64,000 nucleotides of DNA. Origin: Saccharothrix sp. Its GTDB lineage: Bacteria > Actinomycetota > Actinomycetes > Mycobacteriales > Pseudonocardiaceae. The stretch spans positions 399,104-463,103 of the forward strand of contig NZ_JAPSLK010000001.1 in the NCBI RefSeq assembly GCF_031180885.1. Direction: 5' to 3'. Within the stretch, counting starts at the first letter, position 1, and each line of letters opens with the position of its first letter. Of this stretch, positions 18,220 to 27,035 are shown piece by piece. A program made the translations under genes and the position numbers. Below the pieces are notes generated by a model. The model did no database searches, was not told where the DNA came from, and saw only the letters and a list, made by a program, of their open reading frames with translations.

Positions 18220-19209
18220 GTGTCGGACGTTCGGAACCTGATCGTCGTGGGATCGGGGCCCGCCGGGTACACCGCGGCGGTCTACGCGGCACGCGCGCAG
18301 CTCGAACCGCTGGTGTTCGAGGGCTCGCAGTACGGCGGCGCGCTGATGACCACGACCGAAGTCGAGAACTACCCCGGCTTCCGCGACGGCATCATGGGGC
18401 CCGACCTCATGGAGCAGATGCGCGAGCAGGCCAAGCGGTTCGGCGCCGAGCTGCGCGCCGAGGACGTGGAGCGGCTGGAGCTGGAGGGCGACGTCAAGTA
18501 CGTCACCGCCAACGGCGTCCGCTACGCGGCCAAGGCGGTCGTCCTCGCCATGGGCGCGGCGGCCCGCTACCTGCACATCCCCGGCGAGCAGGAGCTGCTC
18601 GGCCGCGGCGTGTCGGCCTGCGCCACCTGCGACGGCTTCTTCTTCCGCGACCAGGACATCGCGGTGGTCGGCGGCGGCGACTCGGCGATGGAGGAGGCCA
18701 CGTTCCTCACCCGCTTCGCCCGGTCGGTCACGGTCATCCACCGCCGCGAGGAGTTCCGCGCGTCGAAGATCATGCTGGAGCGCGCCCGCGCCAACGAGAA
18801 GATCAAGTGGCTGCTCAACGCCGAGGCCGTCGAGGTCGTCGGCGAGGGCGGCACGATGTCCGCCCTCAAGGTGCGTGACACCCGGACGGGTGAGATCACC
18901 GAGCACCCGTTCACCGGGTTCTTCCTCGCGATCGGCCACGACCCGCGCAGCGACCTCGTCCGCGGCCAGGTCGACGTGGACGAAGACGGCTACGTGAAGG
19001 TCAAGGGGCAGAGCACCTACACCAACCTCGACGGCGTGTTCGCGGCCGGCGACCTGGTCGACCACACCTACCGCCAGGCCATCACCGCCGCCGGCTCCGG
19101 CTGCGCCGCGGCGATCGACGCGGAGCGCTGGCTGGCCGAGCACGGCGCGTCCGAGGCGCACCTGACGCCCGAGTTCGTGGGCGGCGGCTACGGCGACTCC
19201 GCCGACTGA
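18220..19209 (+). CDS. trxB: Thioredoxin reductase
   Basis: This 329-residue NADPH-dependent flavoprotein keeps thioredoxin reduced. It has the FAD-binding GSGPAG at 11-16, the redox pair CATC at 134-137, the NADPH motif [10 protein letters not shown] near 154 and the second FAD motif [15 protein letters not shown] near the end. GTG 18220 is preceded by GGAGG. trxA follows 46 bp downstream, and a SigR-type promoter lies upstream, so the pair is expected to be induced by disulphide stress. Confidence 0.97.
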   Translation: MSDVRNLIVVGSGPAGYTAAVYAARAQLEPLVFEGSQYGGALMTTTEVENYPGFRDGIMGPDLMEQMREQAKRFGAELRAEDVERLELEGDVKYVTANGVRYAAKAVVLAMGAAARYLHIPGEQELLGRGVSACATCDGFFFRDQDIAVVGGGDSAMEEATFLTRFARSVTVIHRREEFRASKIMLERARANEKIKWLLNAEAVEVVGEGGTMSALKVRDTRTGEITEHPFTGFFLAIGHDPRSDLVRGQVDVDEDGYVKVKGQSTYTNLDGVFAAGDLVDHTYRQAITAAGSGCAAAIDAERWLAEHGASEAHLTPEFVGGGYGDSAD

Positions 19210-19255
19210 CATCCCCCAGCACATCCCCACGTTTCCCGCCACCAGAGGAGAGAAC

Positions 19256-19588
19256 ATGGCAGGCGCCACCGTCGCTGTGACCAGCAGCGACAGCTTCACC
19301 GAGAACGTGCTCCAGAGCGACAAGCCGGTCCTGGTCGACTTCTGGGCCACCTGGTGCGGCCCGTGCAAGATGGTCGCCCCGGTGCTGGAGGAGATCGCGG
19401 CGGAGAACGCCGAGAAGATCACCGTGGCGAAGCTGGACATCGACGCCAACCCCGGGATCGCGCGGGACTACCAGATCATGTCGGTGCCGACCCTGATCGT
19501 CTTCCAGGGCGGCCGCCCGGTGAAGCAGATCGTCGGCGCCAAGCCGAAGGCCGCGCTGCTCAACGACCTCGCCGACTACCTCGGCTGA
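19256..19588 (+). CDS. trxA: Thioredoxin
   Basis: This 110-residue disulphide reductase has the active site WCGPC (Cys 34 and 37) in the usual context LVDFWATWCGPCKMVAP and the cis-proline segment VPTLIVFQGG. It has a strong ribosome-binding site (AGGAGAG). It is co-transcribed with trxB and ends at an 18-bp terminator stem (19600-19646). Its substrates are cytoplasmic, such as ribonucleotide reductase and oxidised proteins. Confidence 0.97.
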   Translation: MAGATVAVTSSDSFTENVLQSDKPVLVDFWATWCGPCKMVAPVLEEIAAENAEKITVAKLDIDANPGIARDYQIMSVPTLIVFQGGRPVKQIVGAKPKAALLNDLADYLG

Positions 19589-19599
19589 GTGCAACCCGA

Positions 19600-19646
19600 A
19601 GCGTGACCCGTCCGTCTTCACGGTGAGACGGACGGGTCACGCTTTT
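19600..19646 (+). terminator. Strong terminator after trxA
   Basis: A perfect 18-bp stem (19600-19617 with 19626-19643) with an 8-nt loop is followed by a short T run. Confidence 0.92.
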
Positions 19647-19760
19647 GTGGGTGGGTAACCACTCGCAGTAGCCCAGCGAGGAGCATCGGCTCAGGCAAGG
19701 CACAATAGGGCGTCAACCTCAGCGTCGGCGGCTGTCGACGCCTTAGTGAACGAGGGGTAC

Positions 19761-20909
19761 ATGCTGCTACTCCGCCGCGGGGATTTCGGTCCGGACGTCG
19801 CCGAGGTGAGGGCCACGCTGACCCGGCTCGGCCTGCTGTCCGATCCGCAGCCGTCTCAGGTGTTCGACCTGCCGGTCGAGCACGCCGTGCGCGCGTTCCA
19901 GCAGCAACGGGGTCTGATCACCGACGGCGTCGTCGGCCCCGCCACCTACCGCGCACTGCGCGACGCGACCTACCGCCTCGGCGACCGGCCGCTGGCGTAC
20001 CTGATGTCCCAGCCGGTGACCGGCGACGACGTGTTCGCCCTCCAGGAGCGGCTGCTGGAACTGGGCTACGACGCCGGTCGGCCCAACGGCGAGTTCGGGC
20101 AGCAGACCGAGCAGGCGCTGCGCAGCTTCCAGCGCGACTACGGCCTGATCGTGGACGGCATGTGCGGCCCGGACACGGTGCGGGCGCTGCGCCAGCTCCA
20201 GCCGAAGGTCCGCGGCGGCCGGCCGGTGTTCCTGCGCGAGCAGGAGCGGGTCCGCAAGGCCGGGCCGAGGCTGTCCGGCAAGCGGATCATCATCGACCCC
20301 GGCCACGGCGGCGAGGACCGCGGTGTCGTGGTCGGTGGCGTGTCCGAGGCCGACGTCATGCTGGACCTGGCCCGCCTGCTCGAGGGCAAGATGGCCGCGA
20401 CCGGCATGGAAGCCCTGCTCACCCGCGGTCCGCACAACTGCCCGGACGAGAGCGAGCGGGCGCGCTTCGCCAACGAGGCGGGCGCCGACCTGATCCTGTC
20501 CCTGCACAGCGACGGCAACAAGTCCCCGCTGGCCAACGGCGTCGCGAGCTTCCACTACGGCACCGGCAACGGCACGTCCTCCACGGTCGGCGAGGCCCTG
20601 GCGGGCTTCATCCAGCGGGAACTGGTCGCCCGGACGGGGATGCTGGACTGCGGCACCCACCCGAAGACCTGGGACATGCTCCGCATGACCAAGTGCACCG
20701 CCGTCCGCGTGGAAGTCGGCTACCTGACCAACGACCAGGACCGGGCACGGCTGGCGACGCCCGCGTTCCGGGACGTCGTGGCCGAGGGCATCCTGGTGGC
20801 CGTGAAACGCCTGTACCTGCTGGGCAAGGACGACCAGCCCACCGGCACCTTCACCCTCGACGACCTCATGCGCCACGAACTGGCCACCGGCCAGCGCTCA
20901 GCGGGCTAG
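19761..20909 (+). CDS. cwlM: CwlM-type amidase-fold protein with two peptidoglycan-binding domains
   Basis: This 382-residue protein has two tandem PG_binding_1 domains (about residues 1-65 and 75-140) and an amidase_3 fold (about 170-360). It has no signal peptide. In mycobacteria CwlM is cytoplasmic, is phosphorylated by PknB and activates MurA instead of cutting peptidoglycan. Here the amidase zinc and catalytic positions look complete: DPGHGG, the Glu in GVSEADVML, SLHSDGN and VEVGYLTN. ATG 19761 is chosen because GAGGGG precedes it; GTG 19746 is an alternative. The conserved C-terminal LYLLGKDDQPTGTF is typical of CwlM. Confidence 0.88.
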   Translation: MLLLRRGDFGPDVAEVRATLTRLGLLSDPQPSQVFDLPVEHAVRAFQQQRGLITDGVVGPATYRALRDATYRLGDRPLAYLMSQPVTGDDVFALQERLLELGYDAGRPNGEFGQQTEQALRSFQRDYGLIVDGMCGPDTVRALRQLQPKVRGGRPVFLREQERVRKAGPRLSGKRIIIDPGHGGEDRGVVVGGVSEADVMLDLARLLEGKMAATGMEALLTRGPHNCPDESERARFANEAGADLILSLHSDGNKSPLANGVASFHYGTGNGTSSTVGEALAGFIQRELVARTGMLDCGTHPKTWDMLRMTKCTAVRVEVGYLTNDQDRARLATPAFRDVVAEGILVAVKRLYLLGKDDQPTGTFTLDDLMRHELATGQRSAG

Positions 20910-21091
20910 CTGATCCGGTTCGAGTCGGCGAACACCGCTCGATCCTCGACCCGGTCGAACTGTCGATGGTCGTCGCCGACCGCGACCGCGAGGAGGCCCG
21001 ACCCGCGCCGAACATCGGCGGGAGCCTGCTCCCGGTCGCGGCGGTGTTCGGCCCCAACGCCTCCGGCGAGGAGGCGCTGCTTGCGGGCTAG
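20910..21091 (+). pseudogene. Remnant of an AAA-type ATP-binding protein, frameshifted and truncated
   Basis: The sequence right after the cwlM stop reads LIRFESAN in one frame and continues HRSILDPVELSMVV, then LLPVAAVFGPNASGEE, in another. Together they match the N-terminus of large OLD/AbiEii-like AAA ATPases (pattern: LxxFxxxNHRSIxDxxELSL ... VxGxNASGKSN). One base appears missing near 20932. The Walker A lysine-serine is replaced (GPNASGEE), and the reading stops a few residues later at 21091. Nothing of the rest of the ATPase is visible. It overlaps the convergent ydcF stop by 4 bp. This is a dead fragment, probably of a defence or nuclease-associated ATPase. Confidence 0.75.
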
Positions 21092-22080
21092 TAGAGCAGG
21101 AGCAGGTAGAGGCTGACCAGCAACCCGCCGGCCAGGGTGTGGGCCACCGGGTTGCGGGTCAGGATGGCGACGAATTCGCGCAGGAACGCGCTCGGCAGGA
21201 AGTAGAACGCCGTCCGCGACCCGATCACGCCCATCTTCAGCCGCAACCTCCGCGCGATCACCGCCGTGCGGAACACGTGGTAGTTGTTCGTCACCGCCAC
21301 GGTCCGGCCGCTGTGCCCGGCCGAGTCCAGCACCGCCCGGCTGTACCGCAGGTTCTCCTCGGTCGTGGTCGCCCGGTCCTCCAGCAGCACCGCCTCCGCC
21401 GGCACGCCCGCCGCCACCAGCCACCGCTGCATCGCCAGCGCCTCCGAGACGGCCTCGTCCGCCCCCTGACCACCGGAAACGACGATCACCGGCGCACCAC
21501 CGGCCGCCACCTCCCGCCGGTACAGCTGCGCCGCCCGGTCCAGCCGGGACGCCAGCAGTGGTGGGACGCGGTCGCCGAGCAGGCCCGAGCCGAGCACGAC
21601 CACGGCGTCGAAGCCCGTCCGGCGGCCGGTCTTGCCGTAGAGCACCGAGTACAGCAGCAGGCTGACGAACAGGAACGCCAGGTACGCCGACACGATCACC
21701 AGCGACCCCACCACGGCGTGCACCCACGTCCGCGGGTCGTCCAGGGCCAGCAGGAAGATCACCACCAGCCCGACCACCGCCAGGCCCGCGAGCAGCGACA
21801 ACAGGTTCCCCAGCGCACGCCCCTCGCGCCGGAGCATCAGCAGCCCGTTCCCGATCAGCGCGATCGGCAGCACCAGCCCGCACCCCAGCACGGCCACCGC
21901 GACCGCCCACCCCAGCAGGTCGTCCAGCCACCACGGCAGGTCGTCCTTGGTCAACAGCCACAGCAGGGCCGCGACCAGCGTCAACCCCAGCCACACGGCG
22001 TTGGCGACCCGCCGCCGGTCGCGGCGCACCCCCAGCACGAAGAACACGGCCGACACCAGGCCGAAGATCGCGAACACCAC
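21088..22080 (-). CDS. YdcF family (DUF218) membrane protein
   Basis: The protein has 330 residues. Five or so transmembrane segments occupy the first 150 residues and one lies at the very C-terminus (HTLAGGLLVSLYLLLLY). Between them is a DUF218/YdcF domain with the motif VVLGSGLLGDRVPPLLASRL, VIVVSGGQGADE, EDRATTTEENL and VTNNYHVFRT. This family includes SanA/ElyC-like proteins linked to envelope integrity. ATG 22080 begins a membrane helix directly. It is the only gene between cwlM and the ArsR-type gene. Its role is not known. Confidence 0.88.
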   Translation of the reverse strand: MVFAIFGLVSAVFFVLGVRRDRRRVANAVWLGLTLVAALLWLLTKDDLPWWLDDLLGWAVAVAVLGCGLVLPIALIGNGLLMLRREGRALGNLLSLLAGLAVVGLVVIFLLALDDPRTWVHAVVGSLVIVSAYLAFLFVSLLLYSVLYGKTGRRTGFDAVVVLGSGLLGDRVPPLLASRLDRAAQLYRREVAAGGAPVIVVSGGQGADEAVSEALAMQRWLVAAGVPAEAVLLEDRATTTEENLRYSRAVLDSAGHSGRTVAVTNNYHVFRTAVIARRLRLKMGVIGSRTAFYFLPSAFLREFVAILTRNPVAHTLAGGLLVSLYLLLLY

Positions 22081-22104
22081 GCCGTGAAACCTAGACCGCG
22101 CAGG

Positions 22105-22851
22105 TCACTGCGGCATCTCCCACGGGATGCCGGACAGCGTCCGCCCGGTCTCCAGCAACGACTTCAGGTTCGACAGCACCGCCGCCCACCCGGCCGCCGC
22201 CTGGGCGCGCTCGGCCTCGTCGGCCAGGTTCTCGTGGGTCACGGTGAGCCGCACGATGCCCTCGTACGGCTGGATCAGGAACGTGACGGTCGACGACTCC
22301 CGCGGGTCCTCCGGGTCCCGCCACGTCGTCACCAGGCGGTGCGGCGGGTCGCTCGCCAGCACCTCGCCCACCACGTCGTCCACGTCCGAGTCGACCCGCC
22401 GGTGCGCCCACGTCGACCCGACCTGCCAGTCCGACACGTTCCGGTGCCCCCAGTAGGCCGCGGTCGTGTCCGGGTCGGTGAGGGCCTCCCAGACCTTCTC
22501 CGGCGTGCTCTCGATGTACGTCACGTACACGAACTCGGGCTTCATCGCGTTCTCCGCTCGTCGTTTGACCTCGGCGAGCACCCGCAGCCGGGGGCGCTCG
22601 AACTTGTCGATCCACCGTTCCTGGATCTCGTGCAGCGGCACCGGGTTGAGGTAGTGCAGCTTCTCCCGGCCCCGGCGGACGGTGCTGACCAGGTTCGCGG
22701 CCTCCAGGACGGCCAGGTGCTGGGTGGCGGACTGGCGGGTCATGCCCACGCGTGCGCACAGCTCACCCAGCGTCTGGCCGTTCTCCTCGTGCAACCGGTC
22801 CAGCAGGTAGCGCCGGGTCGGGTCGGCGAGGGCCTTGAACACCTTGTCCAC
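22105..22851 (-). CDS. ArsR-type repressor fused to an SRPBCC (AHSA1) domain
   Basis: The protein has 248 residues. The N-terminal 90 residues form an ArsR winged helix (FKALADPTRRYLLDRL ... MTRQSATQHLAVLEAANLV). From about residue 110 on, an AHSA1/SRPBCC (Aha1-like, START-related) domain begins with YIESTPEKVWEALTD and has the typical GSTW and WAAVLSNLKSLLE segments. The metal-binding Cys motif of arsenic-type sensors is absent, so the SRPBCC cavity may sense a hydrophobic ligand. GTG 22851 follows its own -10 box by 7 nt, and a palindrome sits between -35 and -10, which indicates negative autoregulation. It is not in an operon with a clear target gene. Confidence 0.9.
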   Translation of the reverse strand: MDKVFKALADPTRRYLLDRLHEENGQTLGELCARVGMTRQSATQHLAVLEAANLVSTVRRGREKLHYLNPVPLHEIQERWIDKFERPRLRVLAEVKRRAENAMKPEFVYVTYIESTPEKVWEALTDPDTTAAYWGHRNVSDWQVGSTWAHRRVDSDVDDVVGEVLASDPPHRLVTTWRDPEDPRESSTVTFLIQPYEGIVRLTVTHENLADEAERAQAAAGWAAVLSNLKSLLETGRTLSGIPWEMPQ

Positions 22852-22858
22852 GCGGTAA

Positions 22859-22888
22859 ACGTTATGCAGGCAAATACCTGCATGTCAA
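22859..22888 (-). promoter_or_regulatory. Consensus promoter with embedded operator (ArsR-SRPBCC gene)
   Basis: The leftward strand has TTGACA (22883-22888), an 18-nt spacer and TAACGT (22859-22864), then 7 nt and the GTG start. A palindrome with 7-bp perfect arms (ATGCAGG...CCTGCAT, 22864-22883) fills the spacer. A repressor bound there would block RNA polymerase, and the adjacent ArsR protein is the natural candidate. Confidence 0.82.
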
Positions 22889-22923
22889 CCCGCGCTGAAG
22901 AAACCACAGGTCAGAGCAATGAA

Positions 22924-23556
22924 TCAGACGGGACGGAAGCTGGGCTCGGCCGTCGACACGGTCACGGAGCTGAGCAGCCGCTCCAGCGCCGCCTCCACGT
23001 CTTCCTTCCACGAGGACGCGCTGCGCAGCTCCAGCCGCAACCGGGGCCAGCGCGGGTGGGGCCGCACCGTCTTGAACCCGACGCTGGTGAGGAAGTCCGC
23101 GGGCGTCACGCACGTCCGCTCGCCCTCGATCGGCTGGGCGTCGCCGAACGCCTCGATCGCCTTCACGCCGCGGCGGGTCAGGTCCTTCGCCACGGTCTGC
23201 ACGAGCACGCGCCCGAGCCCGCCACCGCGGAACTCCGGCAGCACCTCGAGACCGGTCATCAACACGGCGTCGGGGCTCGCGGGAGAGGTGGGGAAGGCCA
23301 ACGACCGGGGCACCGCAGCCGGGGGCGCGTAGAACACCGAACCGGCGGGAATCCCATCGCAGTAGATGATGCGACCGCACGAACCCCACTCGAGCAGGAC
23401 GCTGGAGACCCAGGCCTCCTTCTCGAACTCGGTGTCGCCGAACTCCTCGGCCTGCTCCTTCAGGTGGGGCGCCAGCTCCCAGAACACGCAGGTCCGACTG
23501 TGCTTGGAGAGGTGCTCCAGGTTGTCCAGAGTGACGCCCACGACGCGTCGCGACAC
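22924..23556 (-). CDS. GNAT family N-acetyltransferase
   Basis: This 210-residue protein has the acetyl-CoA binding signature EVLPEFRGGGLGRVLVQTVAKDL (core RGGGLGRVLV) at about residues 105-125. GTG 23556 is chosen because GGGAGG lies 4 nt upstream; an upstream in-frame start at 23625 lacks a ribosome site. Its position just before the parAB block matches an uncharacterised gene (Rv3916c position) in mycobacteria. The substrate is unknown. It is divergent from the aminotransferase gene. Confidence 0.85.
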   Translation of the reverse strand: MSRRVVGVTLDNLEHLSKHSRTCVFWELAPHLKEQAEEFGDTEFEKEAWVSSVLLEWGSCGRIIYCDGIPAGSVFYAPPAAVPRSLAFPTSPASPDAVLMTGLEVLPEFRGGGLGRVLVQTVAKDLTRRGVKAIEAFGDAQPIEGERTCVTPADFLTSVGFKTVRPHPRWPRLRLELRSASSWKEDVEAALERLLSSVTVSTAEPSFRPV

Positions 23557-23701
23557 CCCGACCTCCCAACCCCCGAATGCAACCCCTACGAGGATAGGCG
23601 GATGTGACCCCCGCCCGGAAGGCACATGCCCCGAACGGGACGGCGGTTACACTCAGCCGGGAACAAACCCGCCGGTAACCACTACTACCTCGGAGTTCCC
23701 C

Positions 23702-25018
23702 GTGAACCTACCCGGACAGCCCCCGAAGCAGGGTGCCAGAAGCCTCGATCCCCACCTGCGCCGGTACGCGGCGCGCACGGCGGGGATGACGGCCTCGGAG
23801 ATCCGGGCGCTGTTCGCGGTGGCAAGCAGGCCCGAGGTGGTGTCCCTGGCGGGAGGGATGCCCCACCTGGCGGCACTGCCCCTCGAGTCGCTGTCCGCCG
23901 AGGTCGCGGACGTGGTGGCCACGGACGGCCTGGTGGCGCTCCAGTACGGCTCGGCCCAGGGCATCCCGGAGCTGCGCGAGCAGATCTGCGACATCATGGC
24001 GCTGGAGGGCATCAACGCCCACCCCGACGACGTCGTGGTCACCGTCGGCTCCCAGATGGGCCTGGACATGGTGACCCGGATCTTCTGCGACCCGGGTGAC
24101 GTCGTGCTGGCCGAGGGCCCGTCGTACGTGGGCGCGCTCGGCTCGTTCTCCGCCTACCAGGCCAACGTCGTGCACGTGGCCATGGACGCCGACGGCCTGG
24201 TGCCCGAGGCGCTGCGCGAGGCCATCCGGGCGGTCGAGCAGGCCGGGCAGCGGGTCAAGTTCCTCTACACGATCCCGAACTTCCACAACCCGGCCGGCGT
24301 GACGCTCGCCGTCGAGCGCCGGGCCGAGGTGCTGGAGATCTGCCGGCAGCACGGCATCCTCGTGGTCGAGGACAACCCGTACGGGCTGCTCGGCTTCGAC
24401 GGCGTCACCTACCCGGCGCTGCGCTCCACCGATCCGGACAACGTGGTCTACCTGGGCTCCTTCTCCAAGACCTTCGCCGCCGGCCTGCGCGTGGGCTGGG
24501 TCCTCGCGCCGCACGCGGTGCGCGAGAAGCTGGTCCTGGCGGCCGAGTCGGCCACGCTGTGCCCGCCCACGTTCAACCAGCTCGTCGTGTCGCGGTACCT
24601 GTCGACGCACGACTGGAAGGGCCAGATCAAGATCTACCGCGAGGCCTACCGGGAGCGGCGCGACGCGGCCATCGAGGCCCTGGAGCAGCACATGCCGCTT
24701 GGCTCCACGTGGAACAAGCCCAACGGCGGGTTCTACGTGTGGCTGACCGTGCCCGAGGGCATCGACACCAAGGCCATGCTGCCCCGTGCCATCACCCAGC
24801 GGGTGGCGTACGCGTCCGGCACCGGGTTCTACGCGGACGGGCTGGGCAGCCGCCAGCTGCGCATCTCGTACTGCTACCCGACGCCGGAGCGCATCCGCGA
24901 GGGCGTGCGGCGGCTGGCGAACGTGATCAAGGACGAGCTGGAGCTGCACGAGACGTTCGGGCCGTCGACGCCCCGCCCGGTCTCCGGTCCGCAGACCCCC
25001 TCGCCCGACACCGCCTGA
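23702..25018 (+). CDS. PLP-dependent aminotransferase (MocR/LysN-like class I fold)
   Basis: This 438-residue fold-type I aminotransferase has VSLAGGMP at the N-terminus, the substrate and PLP regions LQYGSAQGIPELREQI and NFHNPAGVTL, VVEDNPYG, and the PLP lysine in YLGSFSKTFAAGLRVGW. It resembles 2-aminoadipate or valine-type transaminases. GTG 23702 has GGAG 6 nt upstream; an extended -10 (TACACT) lies about 50 nt before. The next gene, a D-Ala-D-Ala-ligase-like enzyme, begins 12 bp after the stop, so they form an operon. A shared role in amino-acid or D-amino-acid peptide metabolism is inferred. Confidence 0.9.
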   Translation: MNLPGQPPKQGARSLDPHLRRYAARTAGMTASEIRALFAVASRPEVVSLAGGMPHLAALPLESLSAEVADVVATDGLVALQYGSAQGIPELREQICDIMALEGINAHPDDVVVTVGSQMGLDMVTRIFCDPGDVVLAEGPSYVGALGSFSAYQANVVHVAMDADGLVPEALREAIRAVEQAGQRVKFLYTIPNFHNPAGVTLAVERRAEVLEICRQHGILVVEDNPYGLLGFDGVTYPALRSTDPDNVVYLGSFSKTFAAGLRVGWVLAPHAVREKLVLAAESATLCPPTFNQLVVSRYLSTHDWKGQIKIYREAYRERRDAAIEALEQHMPLGSTWNKPNGGFYVWLTVPEGIDTKAMLPRAITQRVAYASGTGFYADGLGSRQLRISYCYPTPERIREGVRRLANVIKDELELHETFGPSTPRPVSGPQTPSPDTA

Positions 25019-25030
25019 TTAGGAGAGAAG

Positions 25031-25975
25031 TTGTCCGACCACTGGGTCGCAGTGCTGTCCGGGGGCCTGTCGCACGAGCGGGAGGTGTCCCTGCGATCCG
25101 GTCGCAGGCTGTCCGCCGCGCTGCGTTCGGCCGGTCTCGTCGTGGAGGAGTGGGACGCCGACGCCCAACTCCTCACGCGGTTGCGCGAGCACCGGCCGGA
25201 CGCCGTCGTGGTGGCGCTGCACGGCGGCGAGGGCGAGAACGGGTCGGTGCAGACCGTCCTGGAGATGCTGGACGTGCCGTTCGTCGGCACGGACTCGCGG
25301 GCGTGCCGCCGGGCGTGGGACAAGCCGACCGCCAAGGCCGAGCTGGCCCGCGCCGGCCTGTCGACGCCGGACTGGGCCGTGCTGCCGCACGCGACGTTCC
25401 GCGAGCTGGGCGCGCAGCCGGTGCTGGACGCGATGGTGGACAAGCTCGGCCTGCCGCTGATGCTCAAGCCCGACCAGGGCGGCTCGGCGCTGGGCGCCCA
25501 GGTCGTGCGCGAGGCCGCCGAACTGCCCGCCGCGATGGTGGGGTGCCTGGCGTACGGGGACACCGTGCTGGCGGAGCGGTACGTCGAGGGCGTCGAGGTG
25601 GCCGTGGCGGTCGTCGACGGACCGGACGGCCCCCGCGCTCTGCCGCCGGTCGAGATCGTCCCGGAGAGCGGCGTCTACGACTACACCGCCCGCTACACCG
25701 CCGGCCTCACCGACTTCCACGCCCCGGCCCGGCTGGACGAGAAGGCGGCCCAGGCGGTCGGCGAACTCGCCGTGGCCGCGCACCGGCTGTTGGGCCTGCG
25801 GGACGTCTCGCGCACCGACGCGGTCGTGGCGCCGGACGGGACCGTGTACTTCCTTGAGGTGAACGTGTCGCCGGGTCTGACCGAGACATCGCTCCTGCCG
25901 ATGGCGGTGGAGGCGGCCGGCCAGTCGCTGGGGGAGATCTACGCGGGCCTCGTGGAGCGCGCGGTCAACCGCTGA
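25031..25975 (+). CDS. D-alanine--D-alanine ligase-like ATP-grasp enzyme
   Basis: The 314-residue ATP-grasp ligase of the Ddl family shows LSGGLSHEREVSLRSG (N-terminal glycine loop), VALHGGEGENGSVQ, MLKPDQGGSALG (ATP-grasp loop), and the metal-binding end FLEVNVSPGLTETSLLPMA. It is shorter than housekeeping Ddl (about 350-370). NVSPGLTETS in place of the usual NTMPGFT is a clear variation in the Mg/substrate region. TTG 25031 has a strong AGGAGAG site. Located between an aminotransferase and parB, it may be a second, specialised ligase rather than the essential one. Confidence 0.88.
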   Translation: MSDHWVAVLSGGLSHEREVSLRSGRRLSAALRSAGLVVEEWDADAQLLTRLREHRPDAVVVALHGGEGENGSVQTVLEMLDVPFVGTDSRACRRAWDKPTAKAELARAGLSTPDWAVLPHATFRELGAQPVLDAMVDKLGLPLMLKPDQGGSALGAQVVREAAELPAAMVGCLAYGDTVLAERYVEGVEVAVAVVDGPDGPRALPPVEIVPESGVYDYTARYTAGLTDFHAPARLDEKAAQAVGELAVAAHRLLGLRDVSRTDAVVAPDGTVYFLEVNVSPGLTETSLLPMAVEAAGQSLGEIYAGLVERAVNR

Positions 25976-25993
25976 ACCAACCTCGCAACGTGG

Positions 25994-26027
25994 TGACGGC
26001 CCGTATCCTTTCGGATGCGGGCCGTCA
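25994..26027. terminator. Bidirectional terminator between the ligase gene and parB
   Basis: A 15-bp stem (25994-26008 with 26013-26027, one G-T pair) with a 4-nt loop separates convergent genes. Confidence 0.88.
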
Positions 26028-26057
26028 TCGTCACCGTGACATAAGTGCCGTGGGTGA

Positions 26058-27035
26058 TCACACGTCCGTCGAACGTGTCCGATTTGTCGCTTCTGGCGCC
26101 ATGAGGTGGATGATGCGTTCAAGATCATCCACCGACCCGAACTCGACCACGATCCGACCCTTCCGCTGACCCAGTTCGACCTTCACCCGGGTGTCGAAGC
26201 TGTCCGACAGCCGCTCCGCCAGCTCCTGCAACCCCGGCGCCTGGATCGGCTTGCGCCGCGCCTGCTTCGCCTTGGCCGGCTCGGCCGACTTCGCCAGCGT
26301 CACCGCCTCCTCGGTCGCCCGGACCGACATGCCCTCGGCCACGATCCGGGTCGCCAAGTCCTCCTGCGCACCTGGGTCGTCCAACCCGAGCAACGCCCGC
26401 GCGTGCCCGGCCGACAGCACGCCCGCCGCCACCCGCCGCTGCACGGGGAGGGGCAGCTTCAGCAGCCGGATCGTGTTGGTCACGACCGGGCGGCTGCGGC
26501 CGATGCGGTCGGCCAGCTCCTCGTGGGTGACGCCGAACTCCTCCAGCAGCTGCTGGTACGCCGCCGCCTCTTCCAACGGGTTGAGCTGGACGCGGTGGAT
26601 GTTCTCCAGCAGCGCGTCGCGCAGCATCACGTCGTCGGCGGTCTGCCGCACGATCGCCGGGATGGTCTTGAGCCCCGCCAGCTGGGTCGCGCGCCACCGG
26701 CGCTCGCCCATCACCAGCTCGTAGGAGTCCGGGCCGATCGACCGGACGACGATCGGCTGCATGAGCCCGAACTCGCGGATCGAGTGCTCCAGCTCGTGCA
26801 GCGCGTCCTCGTCGAAGACCTGCCGCGGCTGCTTCGGGTTGGTGCGGATCGAGGTGACCGGCAGCTCCTGGTACACCGCGCCCGCCACCTCACCCGACGC
26901 CGACGGGGCGGGGGAGGGCGCAGGGGTGGCGCCGTTCGGCACGGCCCGGATCGGGGTCGGCGCACCCACCGGGGGTCCGCTCGGGATCAGGGCCGCGAGG
27001 CCGCGGCCGAGTCCACCCTTGCGCTGCTCCGTCAT
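26058..27035 (-). CDS. parB: Chromosome partitioning protein ParB
   Basis: This 325-residue protein binds parS, spreads as a CTP-dependent clamp and loads SMC. It has an N-terminal [13 protein letters not shown], a Pro/Ala linker, the CTPase domain with [12 protein letters not shown] (the GERRxRA box), a central HTH ([20 protein letters not shown]) and a C-terminal dimer domain. ATG 27035 overlaps the parA stop by 4 bp. Five perfect parS sites lie within 2.7 kb upstream. In actinobacteria ParB also links origins to the polar division machinery. Confidence 0.97.
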   Translation of the reverse strand: MTEQRKGGLGRGLAALIPSGPPVGAPTPIRAVPNGATPAPSPAPSASGEVAGAVYQELPVTSIRTNPKQPRQVFDEDALHELEHSIREFGLMQPIVVRSIGPDSYELVMGERRWRATQLAGLKTIPAIVRQTADDVMLRDALLENIHRVQLNPLEEAAAYQQLLEEFGVTHEELADRIGRSRPVVTNTIRLLKLPLPVQRRVAAGVLSAGHARALLGLDDPGAQEDLATRIVAEGMSVRATEEAVTLAKSAEPAKAKQARRKPIQAPGLQELAERLSDSFDTRVKVELGQRKGRIVVEFGSVDDLERIIHLMAPEATNRTRSTDV

